A stretch of DNA of 64,000 bases from Saccopteryx bilineata (GCF_036850765.1 NC_089495.1:204167847-204231846), one strand, 5' to 3'. Shown: positions 49,801 through 61,375, counted from the first letter of the stretch. Translations and numbers: made by a program. The notes: generated by a model from the sequence alone, not told the origin.

Positions 49801-50085
49801 CTAAGGCCGCTGCAGGGGCAGGGCGGCCTGCAGCCCGGAGGAGGCGGGCCCGCCGGCCAGGAACTCAGAGCCGGAGGCCAGCACGGAGAGTGTGGAGAAA
49901 GGGGTGGTGGGGGTGGGGGTCACGCCAGCCATCTCCCTGCCAGAAGGCAGGTCCTTCGAGCTGTTGTCGGTCCCCAGGTGGATAAGGTGGCCCTGCTGGT
50001 CTAGGACTCTGTTCATCACGAAGTCAGGCTGCTGGGTCGGTGCCAGCTGGTTGAAGCACAGGCCCTGGTAGATCTGAGGCGAGAT
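49801..50085 (-). CDS. EFCAB8: EFCAB8 last exon (stop)
   Basis: The acceptor is GCTCCCCACAG. It encodes ISPQIYQGLCFNQLAPTQQP and DFVMNRVLDQQGHLIHLG, then a less conserved-looking tail ending LPLQRP and TAG. The tail after about residue 45 of this exon could be lineage-specific. Confidence 0.82.
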   Translation of the reverse strand: MSPQIYQGLCFNQLAPTQQPDFVMNRVLDQQGHLIHLGTDNSSKDLPSGREMAGVTPTPTTPFSTLSVLASGSEFLAGGPASSGLQAALPLQRP

Positions 50086-53000
50086 CTGTGGGGAGCGGAG
50101 CAGGGCCGTGGGAGGCAGGCCGGCCCCCGGGACCAAGGGCAGGCTCACAAGACAGGTGGGCCCCGGGGTCTCCCTGTGCCCAAGGCATCTCTGGCTGTCA
50201 TGGAGGACGAGAGCCCGCTGGGCCGGCAGCCCACCGTGCCTGAGGCTTGTGGTCCAGCTCTTCTCTTGTGACAGCAACAACCCTGTGAGCTTGGCCCTGG
50301 ACTGTCCCCACCTCAGAATGAGGTCTCAAGCTGGACCCAAGTGGGGCTCAGGTGCAAGGAGCTCCCAGATGTGCTCTCCTGCCTCCCACTCACTCTCACC
50401 AAGGTGTGTCTTGAACCCCACCTCCAAGAGAGAGCAAGGAGGCACATGGCCTCTGCCCAGCCGGGGACAGAGGAGCCACCTCACTTATTAGTTCCCTCCT
50501 GTAGTGCCCCTAAGGCAGGCGAGGGGGAGGAGCCCAGCAAGAGGCAGGATGGGGTTCCAAGTGGCTCTTTCCCAAGCCCCTCCGCCTTTCTCTCCCCAAG
50601 GGGAGCCTCCCTCCCATCCCCTCCCTGTCTCGCTGACTGCTCCAGGCATGCGACACATGTCATGACACCTGTATCTGCCCAGGAGCTGCCACAGTGGGAG
50701 ACACAAGCAGGAAACACACCAACAAACCAATAGCCAGACTCAGGGAACAGCTCTGAAGGCCATGGGCAGGTGCCAGGCCCACGGAGGACCGCCCTCATAG
50801 GTCCAGTGAGGCTTGTCCTCAAGGTCAAAACCTGTGTCTGTGGCCTTGGCAAACCACGTGGGCAGACCAGCCTCATCTGGAACTGCCTGGCTCAGAATCC
50901 TGTTACAGGATCCATGTTCCCCTCAGCCCATCCCCACCTCGGAGGGCCCTGTGGGCACAAGGGCAGCACTGATGGAGCCTCCAGCTCCATCATCTTGGGG
51001 AGCAGCCCCCCCCCGCCACACCTGGTGCTTCATCGAGCTGTAGTGCACGTTGGTGGACAGGAACAGGGGACTCCGCGCCCGCTCTTTGGGCTTGTACGCC
51101 GCTCCCAGGACTTTGCTCACCTGCAGGAATCGTGGGCAAGAGTGAAGGCTCAGGGCGAAGATCTGGGGGCCCGTCAACCCCCCTGTGTCCCGGCCGCCCT
51201 CACTTGCTTGTCCCTGGACTCCCATTGGCGCCAGCTGTTCTCGATAGCTTCCAGGGAGCGCGCGCCAGCCCACGGGGACATCTGGGCTGTCTTCTGCAGC
51301 TTGGCCCACGCTTCTGCCTCCGTGTCCGCCTTCCCATGTAGGAGGTCCATGAGGGCCACCTGCTCCCGCCGCTGGTACATCAGGACCTCGGCAAAATCCC
51401 GCTCCTCCCTAACGTAAGGGGGCTGTCCTTTATAAGGTGCTCACCGCACCACAAGGCAGGGAGGCCCTCCCAGGAACCCCAAGAGGGCTTCTGCCTCCTG
51501 GACATGATCCTCTTCGACCGTCAGTAGTCCTCCCATGAAGCCAGACGACCCAGGGTGCCTCACTGATGTTAGCAAAGCCCAGATTAAACTGGCCCCCAAT
51601 AAGCCCTGCGACCCTTCCTACGACCCTCTGCTCATCCCCATGGAGACCGGACACCCCATCCTGATCTTACCTGGACCTCCCCTTGTAGAATACATGAACA
51701 TCTTCTCCCTCCCAGGGGAACCCTGCTTCTGCCTTGTTTGACATCCCCCCAATAGAACTATACAATGTATGCCTTAAAAAAAATTTTTTTTTAAATAAAA
51801 TAAAATGTATGCTTTGACAGAAGCCTAGGAATTCTATGGGTGCCTTGACAAACTCCTACTTACACATCAAAACCCCACTCCATGCCTGACCAGGCGGTGG
51901 CACAGTGGATAGAGCATCAGACTGGGATGCAGAGGACCCAGGTTCAAGACCCCGAGGTCTCCAGCTTGAGCTCAGGCTCATCTGGTTTGAGCAAAAAGCC
52001 CACTAGCTTGAACCCAAGGTCGCTGGCTCCAGCAAGGGGTTACTCAGTCTGCTGAAGGCCCACGGTCAAGGCACATATGAGAAAGCAATCAATGAACAAC
52101 TAAACTAAGGTGTTGCAACGTGCAATGAAAAACTAATGATTGATGCTTCTCATCTCTCTCTGTTCCTGTGTGTCTGTCCCTGTCTATCCCTCTCTCTGAC
52201 TCACTCTCTCTGTAAAAAATAAATAAAAATAAAAAATAAAAAAAAAACCCACTCCAACATCTCTTCTCCTAGGAAGCCTTCCTTACTTGATCCACCCAAT
52301 CAGGTGACTGTCCTCTGCCATCCCTGTTCTTAGTAGTCCCATCACTTAGCACATAGAATAGCAGCCATGAGCTGGCATGCCCCTCTTCCCAAGTGGACTG
52401 CGAGCTCTCAGGAGCAGGGCTTGTATCTGAATTGTGTCGGATATCTAGGACCTAGCACAGGGCTTGGCAAACAGCAGGACCTCAATAACTAACTGTTTGA
52501 ATAACCCGAAATCTGAGATCCGGTCAGGAATAAGGGTAGAGAATGGGTGGGGGAGGAACCTGCAGAAGAAAGACCAAGCAGCAAGCCACCTGCCTTCCCC
52601 AGGACTCAGAGGAAGAGCCAGTGTCTGTTCAGGCTCCGAGTCCTGGGTATCCTCCTGCCAGGGGTCCTCTGGCCACACAGAAATGGACCCTTCGGGGAAG
52701 CCAGCACTGGCAAATCTGAACCTGGCTCTGAGGCAGGGTCTCATCTAAGGACTTGGGTTCTCACATTTCCCTTCGGTTTGTACTCAGTCTTTCAGCTGGG
52801 CTAGAACAACATCTCAGGCTCTTAGACCTCAGCTCCCACCTACGGAGCCAAGTTACCTACAAGTCCCGAGCCTGAATGTGACCAGCACCGCCCAACCCAA
52901 GTGAGGTGGCCTGGGACCCGGGGAGGCTCCCCGCATCCCGCTGCTCGGGCCAGAAGGGACCAGGGAACTCACTGCAGCTCTGAATAGGCCTTCTTGGAGG

Positions 53001-56000
53001 CATCTGCGGAGTCGTCTTTTTTCTTTAAGATTTTATCCAGTTTGCGATGGCTGACCATCTGGCCATCCTGCAGCCCTTTCCAAACACTCAGGCCAAACGT
53101 CCCTGTGATTTAAGCAGTCCCAGCTCAGGCACAATGACTGGTCTACCCGCCTCGGCTGAACCCCCTGCCCCTCCCCCTCCACCCTCAAGAGTCCGCTGGC
53201 CACCCCCTCACCCCGGCCACACTGCGTGATGCCCAGCATGTCAGGCACGACGCCGGCTATGCGAAAACTATCTGGAGGGGTCAGACACTAGCCCGAGGAC
53301 ATGCTTGGAGCTCCGGCCTAAAGCACCCAGCCCCACGTGTAGGATGGAATGGAAAGGTTGTATACGACAAGGGCTGAGTGGTCCTCCACGGGGCTCGTGT
53401 GTCATCTGCCACGGTAGGAAATGATCAGGTGTCCCTCAGACACCAGGTCAGGGTGGGGCTGGGCAGGAACAAGGCTGGAGCAGCCAGCATGTAGGCGGTG
53501 AGAACAGAGAAACGTGAGTCTTACTTCTGGGCAGGGGATATATAGCCAGTAGCAGGCCATGCTCCGGCTGTAAACTTTTTTTAAAAATTACGAAAAAAAA
53601 CCCCAAAATAGATATGTTACAAAATAGTATGTTTTTAAAAACCCTAGGGGAGAGCTTTAGAAGCGAAGAAAAGTAAATGAGCTAAAATGACAGAAAGGGG
53701 AGAGTCTTTCCAAGAAGAACTGCAGTGAGAAGCTGCTTTCTTTTCCAGGGGCATTTTCTGGAGTCCCGGCACCGGCTGAGCGGAGATTGGGCTCAGCTGA
53801 GGCAGAAGGAAACTACGGGGAAGAACGGAAACCGGCTGAGCTCCTGACAGCCCCTCTAGCCAGCCTGGCGGATTAAGCACAGAGTGCTAAAGGCGGAGCC
53901 TTTCTCCCCGTGGGACATCTGCTTCCCGCTGGAGCAGGTGAGGCTCTGGGGGTCGGGCTAGAAAGGCAGAGTGAGATCACTGGGGGACAGAGTGCCCCCC
54001 AGAGGAGGAAGCCGGTAACAACCACAAGAGGCTCCACCCTCGGGACAAGTGAAGACAAACGTAACCCCTGTCTACACAGCGATCCAGCCCCGACCATTCC
54101 CAGCCCAGCTTAGCGATGAGATGAGCAGCCCCATGCCTGGGGAAGAGCAGACGTGATGGGGGGGGGGGGGGGGGGGGAGAACCTTATCAGCCTCATTCCC
54201 TACGGTCCTTTAATACAGCCCAGAAAAGTTTTATTTTGAGGTTTTCTTGTTTTGCTTAGTCTTTTATGTTATTATTATTTGTTTGGGGTTTTTTTAGGTT
54301 CTTTTATGCATCGAATGTGCAAAGAAAATAAAATATAACCGATAATCAAAAGAATAGAAATAGGCGTTAGAATCAAACCCATGGATAAATCGTCGTTGGA
54401 GTTGGCATATGAATGCTTTAAAATATTTACTGTAGCCTGACCAGGAGGTGACGCAGTGGATAGAGCATCGGACTGGGTTGTGGAGGACCCAGGTTCGAGA
54501 CCTCGAGGTCTCCAGCTTGAGTGCAGGCTCATCTGGTTTGAGCAAGGCTCACCAGCTTGAGCTCAAGGTAACTGGCTTGAGCAAGGGGTCACTCGGTCTG
54601 CTGTAGCCCCCCCCCCCCCCCCGTCAAGGCACATATGAGAAAGCAATCAATGAACAACTAAGGAACCATAACAAAGACTTGATGTTTCTCATCTCCCTAA
54701 CTTGTAAATAATGTTAAATAAAATAAACTATAACACAGTGGAAGGAGGGAAAGGGAGAATTTCAACAGTGCATCAGAATCTATAGAAAAGGAGCAAGGGG
54801 GTATTCTAGAACTAAAAACTACAAAAACTGATTGGATAGATTTAATAGCAGGCTGCATATAGAAGAAGACAGAATTAATGAACTGGAAGGTGGGTCAGTG
54901 AAAAATATCCAAACTGAAAGGGAGAGATTGAAGAAAAACTGGAAAGAACAGACTGGAGCCCGAGAAACACGTGACAACGTCAGATGTTCTAACACAGTGC
55001 TTTTCGACCACCAGTCCACGGACCAGTCCGCCAGAAATTTTGTGCCAGTCCGTGAAAGAGTTAACCACCCTGATGCTGTCGACGAATTCACTTACACTCA
55101 GGGCGATTCCTGTCCTAGAGGTCCCCGAAATAATCCTCCCATTTTCACCGGTCCCCACGTGTAAAACGGTCGAAAAACCACTGTTCTAGCACGCGTACTG
55201 TGGGAACCGCACAATGACAGGAGAGCGAGAACTGTCAAAAGCAATAATGAAGTGGTAATGTCTGAGAATTTCTTTAAGCGAATAAAAGACGTCAGTCCAG
55301 ACTGAATGAGATCAGTGAGCTCCACGCGGGACGAGAACGAACGAAACCGCACGTGGGCACCTCGCCGCCAAACCGCCCAAACGCCAAAGGCAGCAGGAAG
55401 GGAAAAAGGAAAACTCCCTTCACAGCACCAACTCACCACTTTCCAACTTTTCAAAAAGAGGAAACGGAAGCCTGAGGACCGGCAACGGTCTCTGCTGAGT
55501 ACCGAGAGGACATTAACTGCCTGCCGCGGTGTCGACGTCCAAGAAAACGGTAGCATTTTTGAGGCAAAATAAAGATGTTTTCAGAAAGAAATAAAAGCTT
55601 AAAGAATTGATTGATCACTCGCAGATCAACTCTGTGAGAAAGGACGAGTCTTCCGGAGACGAGGTGAGAAACCAGATGAATTTTTAATGAACTTTTTAAC
55701 AACCTCATATGACACGACAGATTATAATCCAGAAGGTTCCAGCCACAGAGCACGTCTGCAGCTACCATCAAGCGCTCAACAAACGGCTGAACGGCTCAAA
55801 CAATGACGCTGAGAAGAAGCAGCCAGACAGAGGATGACCTGTCTCATGATTCCATTAATACAAAGTTCAGAACCAGACAAACCCGATCCCTGGGTTTGGA
55901 AAACAGGACAGGGGTTACTGTCGGAGAGGGGCAAGTAGAGACGGTCATGTGTGGGGGCGAGGGGAGCCTCAGGCACTGGTAACAATCTGTTTCTTGACGT

Positions 56001-58336
56001 GACGGTGGCTATGTGGTTATATCTTTACTTTATGAAAATTCACCAGGTTGAACCCTTTCAGTTTGGGCTCTCTTCTTTACGCATGTTATAACGCAAGAAT
56101 TAAGCTTATTTTTAAGAAGGGAAAGGAATATACCTAGCCAGACATATGATTTGCAAAAATATATATATATATACAAAGGCAAATAATAATGTTGGGTGGG
56201 TGGGTGGACAGAGGGTTGATGGGTGAATGGACAGACTGCTGAATGAACAACTGAACCGATTCACATCCTGGAATACTGTTTGAACAAAGACACCTGCTGT
56301 GGCCTGAAACCATCACTTCACAGGGTATAAGGTTAACGGCAACTTAGGTTCTATCAGAGACAGGGCCCAGAAAGGGCTGTGGGCCACGGCTGAGCTTCAG
56401 CAAGCCCCCTACCAATGGCGTCACCAGAGCACGTCCAAGCCTTGACGTTCCAGTCCTGGCCAGCGCTGATCACCAGCTGGAAGCTGTCCACATACCGGAT
56501 GTCTGCCACACTATCCAAATGGCCCTTCCAGGAAATCAGGAGCTGAGGGGGAGCCAGGGAAATGGTCTGGCCGGCCACAACCTACAGGGGACAGTACAGG
56601 AGAATTACTTAGAGCAAGATGATCAGCAGGCCCCCAGACAGAGGGCACCGGGACTAGAGGCAGCAGAGCCCTCTGGAAGGACCCTCGGGCGGGGACCAGC
56701 ATTCTAGTTCCAGACGCATTCACTCTGCAGTGACCTCAGGCAGGTTCCATCACTTCTCCGGCCCTCACTGACCCCTTCAGTAAAATCATCAAGAGCATTT
56801 GCATATTGCTGTTGTATTTTACCAATGGCCTTTCTACAGATTATTCCATATTCCATTTGAACTCAACCACCTTCGAGGATGCGTACAAGTCTCACCGATT
56901 CACAAAGGAGAGAAGTGAGTCAGAAACGTTCAGTAACCAGCCCGAAGCCACAGACCTGGTAAGTGATCGGTCTGAGACGAGAACCTAGGTCCTTCCTCTG
57001 AAGTTGTTCACTTGGGCATTAGGAGTAGAATAGTGTGAGTAAGGTCGTGAGATATCGTGTTATACTATGAGAGAATAAACTCTTCTTCACTGGGAAATGA
57101 GTGAAAATATTCAAGACCATTTTTAAATAAAACAAGGTTAATGACAGGAGGGCCTCTTTTATCATATTCAAGTTTGTTAAGTCACCATAATAAAAAACTT
57201 TACACAGAACAATGGAAGACAATAAAGACTTTGAAAACCAACCCAAATAAAAGTTTGGGAGGAAATAAAAAACTTTGGTAGATGATAAAAGTAGTAGGAA
57301 GGTTGTGGTATTACAGAGCTAAACTATGAAAAGAAACTTAAATTATTGGCATATGTCTTACAATAGAAGGATCAAAGAATTCTTTTTAGTGAAACCATAA
57401 AACATCTAAAAGAAAATACGAGTAAATATTTATCTTACCTGTGAATAAGGAAGTAATAGACAATGGAAATATTACAATGGGAAGGAAAAATCAACTTGAC
57501 CACAAAAAATATTGTGATTTAGCCTGACCAGGCGGTGGCGCAGTGGATAGAGCATCAGACTGGGATGCGGAAGACCCAGGTTCAAGACCCCAAGTTTGAG
57601 CGAGGGTTCATTTGGTTTGAGCAAAAGCTCACCAGCTTGAGCCCACGGTCACTGGCTCAAGCAAGGGGTCACTCGGTCTGCTGAAGGCCTGCAGTCAAGA
57701 CACGTATGAGAAAGCAATCAATGAACAATTAAGGTGTTACAACGCACAACGAAAAACTAATGATTGATGCTTCTTGTCTCTCTCCGTTCCTGTCTGTCTG
57801 TCCCTGTCTATCCTTCTATCTGACTCTGTCTCTGTAAAAAAAAAAAAAAATTGTGATTTAAAAAGCATCATAAATGAGCCTGACCAGTGGTGGTGCAGCA
57901 GATAGAATGTTGACCTGGGATGCTGAGGACCCAGGTTCAAAACCCCAAGGTCGCCAGCCTGCGTGTGGACTCACCAGCTTGAGTATGGGATCATAGACAT
58001 GACCCCAGGTTCGCTCGCTTGAGCCCAAAGGTCTCTGGCTTGAGCCAAGGTCACTGGCTTGAGCAAGGGGTCACTGGTTTAGCTGGAGCCCCCAGTCAAG
58101 GCATGTATGAGAAAGCAATCAGTGAACAACTAAGATGGCACAACTATGAGTTGATGCTTCTCATCTGTCTCTGTCTCTCTCTCTTAAAAAAAAAAAAAAA
58201 AAAAGCAGTAAATAGCCTGACCTGTGGTGGCGCAGTGGATAAAGCGCTGACCTGGAACACTGAGGTCACCGGTTCAAAACCCTGGGCTTACCTGGTCAAG
58301 GCATATATGGGAGTTGATGCTTCCTGTTCCTCCCCC

Positions 58337-58367
<31 letters not shown>

Positions 58368-60576
58368 ATTCTAACTCTCTCTCCTCTCTAAAATGAATAA
58401 AATTTTTTTTTTTAAAAAAGCAGTAAATAAATGACCATCATTACTGTTGTTGTGATGATTATATTAACATTATAAATGCCTCATATACTGAATCCTTGAG
58501 TGACCAGTTTCCAACAGATTTTAATACAGTGGAATTTTCTTCTTACTAAAATTAGACTGGACACAATATATTTGTGCAGAAATCCACAGACACCTAAAAT
58601 GGCAAGATGTTCAACATTACACATGCATAGAACTCTCTGACCAAGCCATCTCCTTACTCACTTTTGTTTAAGAAAAAAGATTGAAAACAATTTTAATTCC
58701 CCTTTGAAGAAATTGCTATCAGTAATATATCCTATGCCTTAACTATACAGCTATAAAAGATAATATATTGATCAATGCCTATTGATCCCCAAGCTACATT
58801 ATCTAAGAAAAGTTAGGTGAACACCAGTGTGTAGGACATGCTACCTTTATGTAAAAATAAGGAGGAACGACTTTATTTATATGTGTTGGCATAAACAGAT
58901 ACTGGAAGAATCAGCAAAAATCAACCAAAGTGGTCACTTCAGGGAACAAGAACTGTTTTGGGGGGAACAGCAGTTGGACTAGACTCCTCATTTTAAGCTT
59001 TTTTACATTACCTGGTTTTGTAATTTTTCACTGGTGTGTACTACACATACAGAAAAGTGTACATATTATAAATGGCCATCAGAGAAATAGCTTCTTTTTT
59101 TTAGATTTTATTTATTCCTTTCAGAGAGAGAGAGACAGAGAGAGAGAGAGACAGAGAGAGACAGAGAGAGAAAGAAGGGGAAGGGAGGAGCAGGAAGCAT
59201 CAACTCCCACATGTGCCTTGACCAGGCAAGTCCAGGGTTTCAAACCAGCGACCTCAGCGTTCCAGGTCAATGCTTTATCCACTGTGCCCCCACAAGTCAG
59301 GCAGGGAAATAGTGATCTTTGAACAATGTAAATGTGCTGCCTGCTCAAGAAAGTACACAAACATTTTTTATCATTTTTTAAAAGAATACTGCACGACTCC
59401 AGGGCCCTTACTGCAACCATCAAAGCCCGTGGAAAGGGTGTGCGTGTGCGTGTGCATGTGCGTGTGTATGCATATGGTTGTACTTGATGTATGCATCCTT
59501 GTGCTTTACTGGTTAATGGTAACTTCTGGGTAACAACACTTTTCCACATCAGCCGGACAACCCTGAACAGGAACCATGACAGACTCAGGATCTCAGTACG
59601 AGAACCACGCCCAGCCCTTTAGTGGAGCTCAGAGGCACTTTTCTGAGCAATCACCCAGTCCTCTTCCTACCTCCGTCTCCTCCAAGGGGATGTGGTGTGG
59701 GGGGCTGACTTCGGTCAGTTTAGGAATCACGAGTTGGAACTTGTTTGGTCCACTGGGTTGAGAGGACCGGCCATCCGTAGCTGTGCAGTAGTCCTTGATG
59801 TCCCAGATCTAGGCACGAAGCGGGAGTGAGTGGCCAGGACCACTTCCCTCAGCGCCAGCTCACTCTGCAGACCCCGCCCAGACCACTTCTCTTCCCTGGG
59901 GTGGGGCAGGCCTCGCCCATGTCTCTGAGATGCCCCGATGCGCAGGGCCCAAAGGGGCCCAAGTGACCCTCTAGGTCAGACCCCTCAGCTAGCACGCAGC
60001 TCAGACACACTCTTGCCTTGTGTCTCCCCACAAAGCACGCAGTCAGTTCCTGAGACAACTGATTGCAGGCGAGGTGCACGCTGGGGCTCAGGGGCTCAGA
60101 GGGAGACCATGGCGGAGGCCGGGCGTCGCTGGGAAAGGCCTCCTGGAGGGGCCCTTTGACCCGAACCCTCCCTCGTCCATGGGCACATCGGAGCTGGAGA
60201 GGACTTCTGAGTTAAGCCACACTACTCCCCACTGTTCCACAAATGAAACCGTACCCACAGGGAGTAGGGGCTGTGCCCAGGTCATCTGTGGCAGAGAGCT
60301 GGCTCGAGTGTGGCTGATGCCAGCCCCTCTGTGCCAATGCCTGTTCCTCCTCACCTTGATGTAGCCTTTGCTGTCCCCTGTGACAAGGATCCAGTCATTG
60401 ACGTCAGTGGCCATGGCGCCCACGACCATGTCCTTGCTGTCTCCAAAGTCCCCGGGGAACTTCCCCAGCAGGCCCCCATTCCCGTGGACAGACCAGGCAT
60501 AGATGTAGCCGTCGATGCAGCTGCTTAGCAGGGCGGCCGTGTGCGGCAGGCGTGGCCTGCTCTGCAGGAAGAGCAG
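49801..60576 (-). CDS. EFCAB8: EFCAB8, EF-hand and WD-repeat protein (3' part: last seven exons)
   Basis: Seven minus-strand exons join in frame to 1,248 nt (415 codons plus stop). WD40 repeats are clear: LLSSCIDGYIYAWSVHG, DWILVTGDSKGYIK joined across a splice to IWDIKDYC, and WKGHLDSVADIRYVD with LVISAGQDWNVKAWT then GTFGLSVW. Downstream is a charged helical region (HRKLDKILKKKDD, EERDFAEVLMYQRREQ, EAEAWAKLQK) and a 94-residue proline/serine-containing tail. I call it EFCAB8 because this architecture, strand and place beside SUN5 match the human gene; the EF-hands should be in N-terminal exons not found here. WDR49-like proteins share this architecture and are the main alternative. Molecular function is poorly known; testis expression is expected. 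It is convergent with SUN5. Confidence 0.85.
51022..51120 (-). CDS. EFCAB8: EFCAB8 exon (33 codons)
   Basis: VSKVLGAAYKPKERARSPLF and NVHYSSMKHQ. The acceptor is TTCCTGCAG and the donor GTGTGG, the weakest donor of this gene. Confidence 0.83.
51204..51408 (-). CDS. EFCAB8: EFCAB8 exon (helical region)
   Basis: EERDFAEVLMYQRREQVALM, TEAEAWAKLQKTAQMSPWAG and ENSWRQWESRDKQ. The acceptor is TTACGTTAG and the donor GTGAGG. Predicted mainly alpha-helical. Confidence 0.88.
51884..52246 (+). mobile_element. Bat tRNA-derived SINE (GCCTGACCAGGCGGTGGCGC family)
   Basis: Head GCCTGACCAGGCGGTGGCAC, box B GGTTCAAGACCC, then GAGAAAGCAATCAATGAACA and a TC-rich end with an AAAT tail. The ACCCCACTCCA flank is repeated. 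It lies in the EFCAB8 intron between 51408 and 52973. Confidence 0.9.
52260..52510 (+). repeat. L2 3'-end relic
   Basis: AAGTGGACTGCGAGCTCTCA, GCAGGGCTTGTATCTGAATT and AGGACCTCAATAACTAACTG follow the L2 3' end. It was split from upstream sequence by the SINE. Confidence 0.75.
52973..53102 (-). CDS. EFCAB8: EFCAB8 exon (end of propeller, charged helix)
   Basis: TFGLSVWKGLQDGQMVSHRK then LDKILKKKDDSADASKKAYS. The acceptor is AAATCACAG and the donor GTGAGT. Confidence 0.87.
54158..54177. repeat. G homopolymer, 20 bases
   Basis: An uninterrupted G run in an EFCAB8 intron. A 16-base C run occurs at 54607-54622 inside the neighbouring SINE. Confidence 0.9.
54435..54725 (+). mobile_element. Bat tRNA-derived SINE (GCCTGACCAGGCGGTGGCGC family)
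   Basis: AGCCTGACCAGGAGGTGACG head, GGTTCGAGACCTCGAGGTCT and GAGAAAGCAATCAATGAACA. A poly-C tract replaces part of the middle. The end is AT-rich. Confidence 0.85.
54750..56120 (+). mobile_element. Old LINE-1/HAL1-type element, sense, interrupted by a hAT element
   Basis: GAATTAATGAACTGGAAGGT, GAGAATTTCTTTAAGCGAAT and AAATAAAGATGTTTTCAGAA are landmarks of a diverged L1 ORF1. TGATTCCATTAATACAAAGT and TTATGAAAATTCACCAGGTT match an L1 3' untranslated region. No intact frame remains. Confidence 0.7.
54995..55183. mobile_element. Short hAT-type element with 8-bp target duplication
   Basis: It begins CAGTGCTTTTCGACC and ends GGTCGAAAAACCACTG (inverted ends). Flanks are TTCTAACA (54987-54994) and TTCTAGCA (55184-55191), one mismatch. 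It sits inside the old L1. Confidence 0.82.
56413..56581 (-). CDS. EFCAB8: EFCAB8 exon (WD repeat)
   Basis: Encodes WKGHLDSVADIRYVDSFQ and ISAGQDWNVKAWTCSGD, a textbook WD40 blade. The acceptor is CCCCTGTAG and the donor GTAGGG. It leaves one base that exon 52973-53102 completes to glycine. Confidence 0.9.
57521..57849 (+). mobile_element. Bat tRNA-derived SINE (GCCTGACCAGGCGGTGGCGC family)
   Basis: Near-consensus head AGCCTGACCAGGCGGTGGCG. Perfect 10-bp target duplication ATTGTGATTT on both sides. Confidence 0.92.
57877..58204 (+). mobile_element. Bat tRNA-derived SINE, second tandem-inserted copy
   Basis: More diverged head AGCCTGACCAGTGGTGGTGC and a TATGAGAAAGCAATCAGTGA landmark, ending in poly-A. 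It lies 27 bases after the previous SINE. Confidence 0.87.
58214..58420 (+). mobile_element. Short bat SINE variant (TGTGGTGGCGCAGTGGATAA)
   Basis: A shorter relative: head AGCCTGACCTGTGGTGGCGC, then CCGGTTCAAAACCCTGGGCT, a CT-microsatellite and an AATAAAA tail. The sequence beyond the tRNA-like head differs from the two longer families. Confidence 0.82.
59093..59304 (-). mobile_element. Short bat SINE variant, reverse copy
   Basis: Reverse of the same short variant: TTTATTCCTTTCAGAGAGAG, then CAACTCCCACATGTGCCTTG and CACTGTGCCCCCACAAGTCA. It lies between EFCAB8 exons 56413-56581 and 59671-59808. Confidence 0.82.
59671..59808 (-). CDS. EFCAB8: EFCAB8 exon (completes a WD repeat)
   Basis: 46 codons beginning IWDIKDYC, which finishes the WD motif of the previous exon. 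The acceptor is GTGCCTAG and the donor GTAGGA. The rest, FQLVIPKLTEVSPPHHIPLE, is a linker. Confidence 0.85.
60355..60576 (-). CDS. EFCAB8: EFCAB8 exon (WD repeats; most 5' exon found)
   Basis: 74 codons starting LLFLQSRPRLPHTAALLSS and ending GDSKGYIK, with a GTGAGG donor. The acceptor CTCTCGCACAG is preferred over a CTGCAG 15 bases further in, which would drop LLFLQ. Confidence 0.85.
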
Positions 60577-60754
60577 CTGTGCGAGAGAGGTGGGCCAGCT
60601 CAGCGGGCACTGCCACACGGTGCCTCATGGTCCCCACCTCAACCTGGCCCCCAGTTTCCTCAGATGCCCAGTGAGAATGGCGATCAGATACCACCCTTCC
60701 TGCCGAGCTGGTGACCAGGAACATTTTGCTGAACTATGAGCATCTTGAGGGCAG

Positions 60755-61375
60755 GGTGTGTCTGTGTGTGTGTGTGTGTGTCTGTGTGTGTCTGTGTGCG
60801 TGTGTGTCTGTGTGTGTGTGTCTGTGTGCGTGTGTGTCTGTGCGTGTGTGTGTGTGTGTGTGTCTGTGTGCGTGTGTGTCTGTGCGTGTGTGTGTGTGTC
60901 TGTGTGTGTCTGTGTGTGTGTGTGTCTGTGTGTGTCTGTGTGTCTGTGTGCGTGTGTGTCTGTGCGTGTGTGTCTGTGTGTGTGTGTCTGTGTGTGTCTG
61001 TGTGCGTGTGTGTCTGTGCGTGTGTGTGTGTGTGTCTGTGTGTGTCTGTGTGCGTGTGTGTCTGTGCGTGTGTGTGTGTGTGTCTGTGTGTGTGTGTCTG
61101 TGTGTGTCTGTGTGTGTCTGTGCGTGTGTGTGTGTCTGTGTGCGTGTGTGTCTGTGCGTGTGTGTGTGTGTGTCTGTGTGTGTCTGTGTGTGTGTCTGTG
61201 CGTGTGTGTGCGTGTGTGTCTGTGTGTGTGTGTGTGTCTGTGTGTGTCTGTGCGTGTGTGTGTGTGTGTCTGTGTGCGTGTGTGTCTGTGCGTGTGTGCG
61301 TGTGTGTCTGTGTGTGTCTGTGTGTGTGTGTGTGTGTCTGTGTGTGTGTGTGTCTGTGTGTGTGTGTGCGTGCAT
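60755..61375. repeat. TG-rich microsatellite with CTGTGTG/GCGTGTG variants (about 620 bp)
   Basis: Uninterrupted GT sequence broken only by regular C substitutions (CTGTGTG, GCGTGTG). It starts about 180 bases upstream of an EFCAB8 exon. It produces several frames of more than 200 codons on both strands that have no coding value. Confidence 0.97.

Larger units (their letters stand above)
57020..59070 (+). mobile_element. Old LINE-1/HAL1 relic carrying several SINEs
   Basis: GAAACCATAAAACATCTAAA near 57390 is L1 ORF2-like. GTGTAGGACATGCTACCTTT and AGATACTGGAAGAATCAGCA near 58830-58910 resemble a HAL1/L1M 3' end. Boundaries are approximate. Confidence 0.5.

Noticed and set aside
53225..53270. 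Possible extra EFCAB8 exon (DSFRIAGVVPDMLGITQCG) between 52973-53102 and 56413-56581
   Set aside because: Direct joining of the neighbouring exons already restores a WD-repeat GTFG motif in frame; the extra piece has no family resemblance I recognise.
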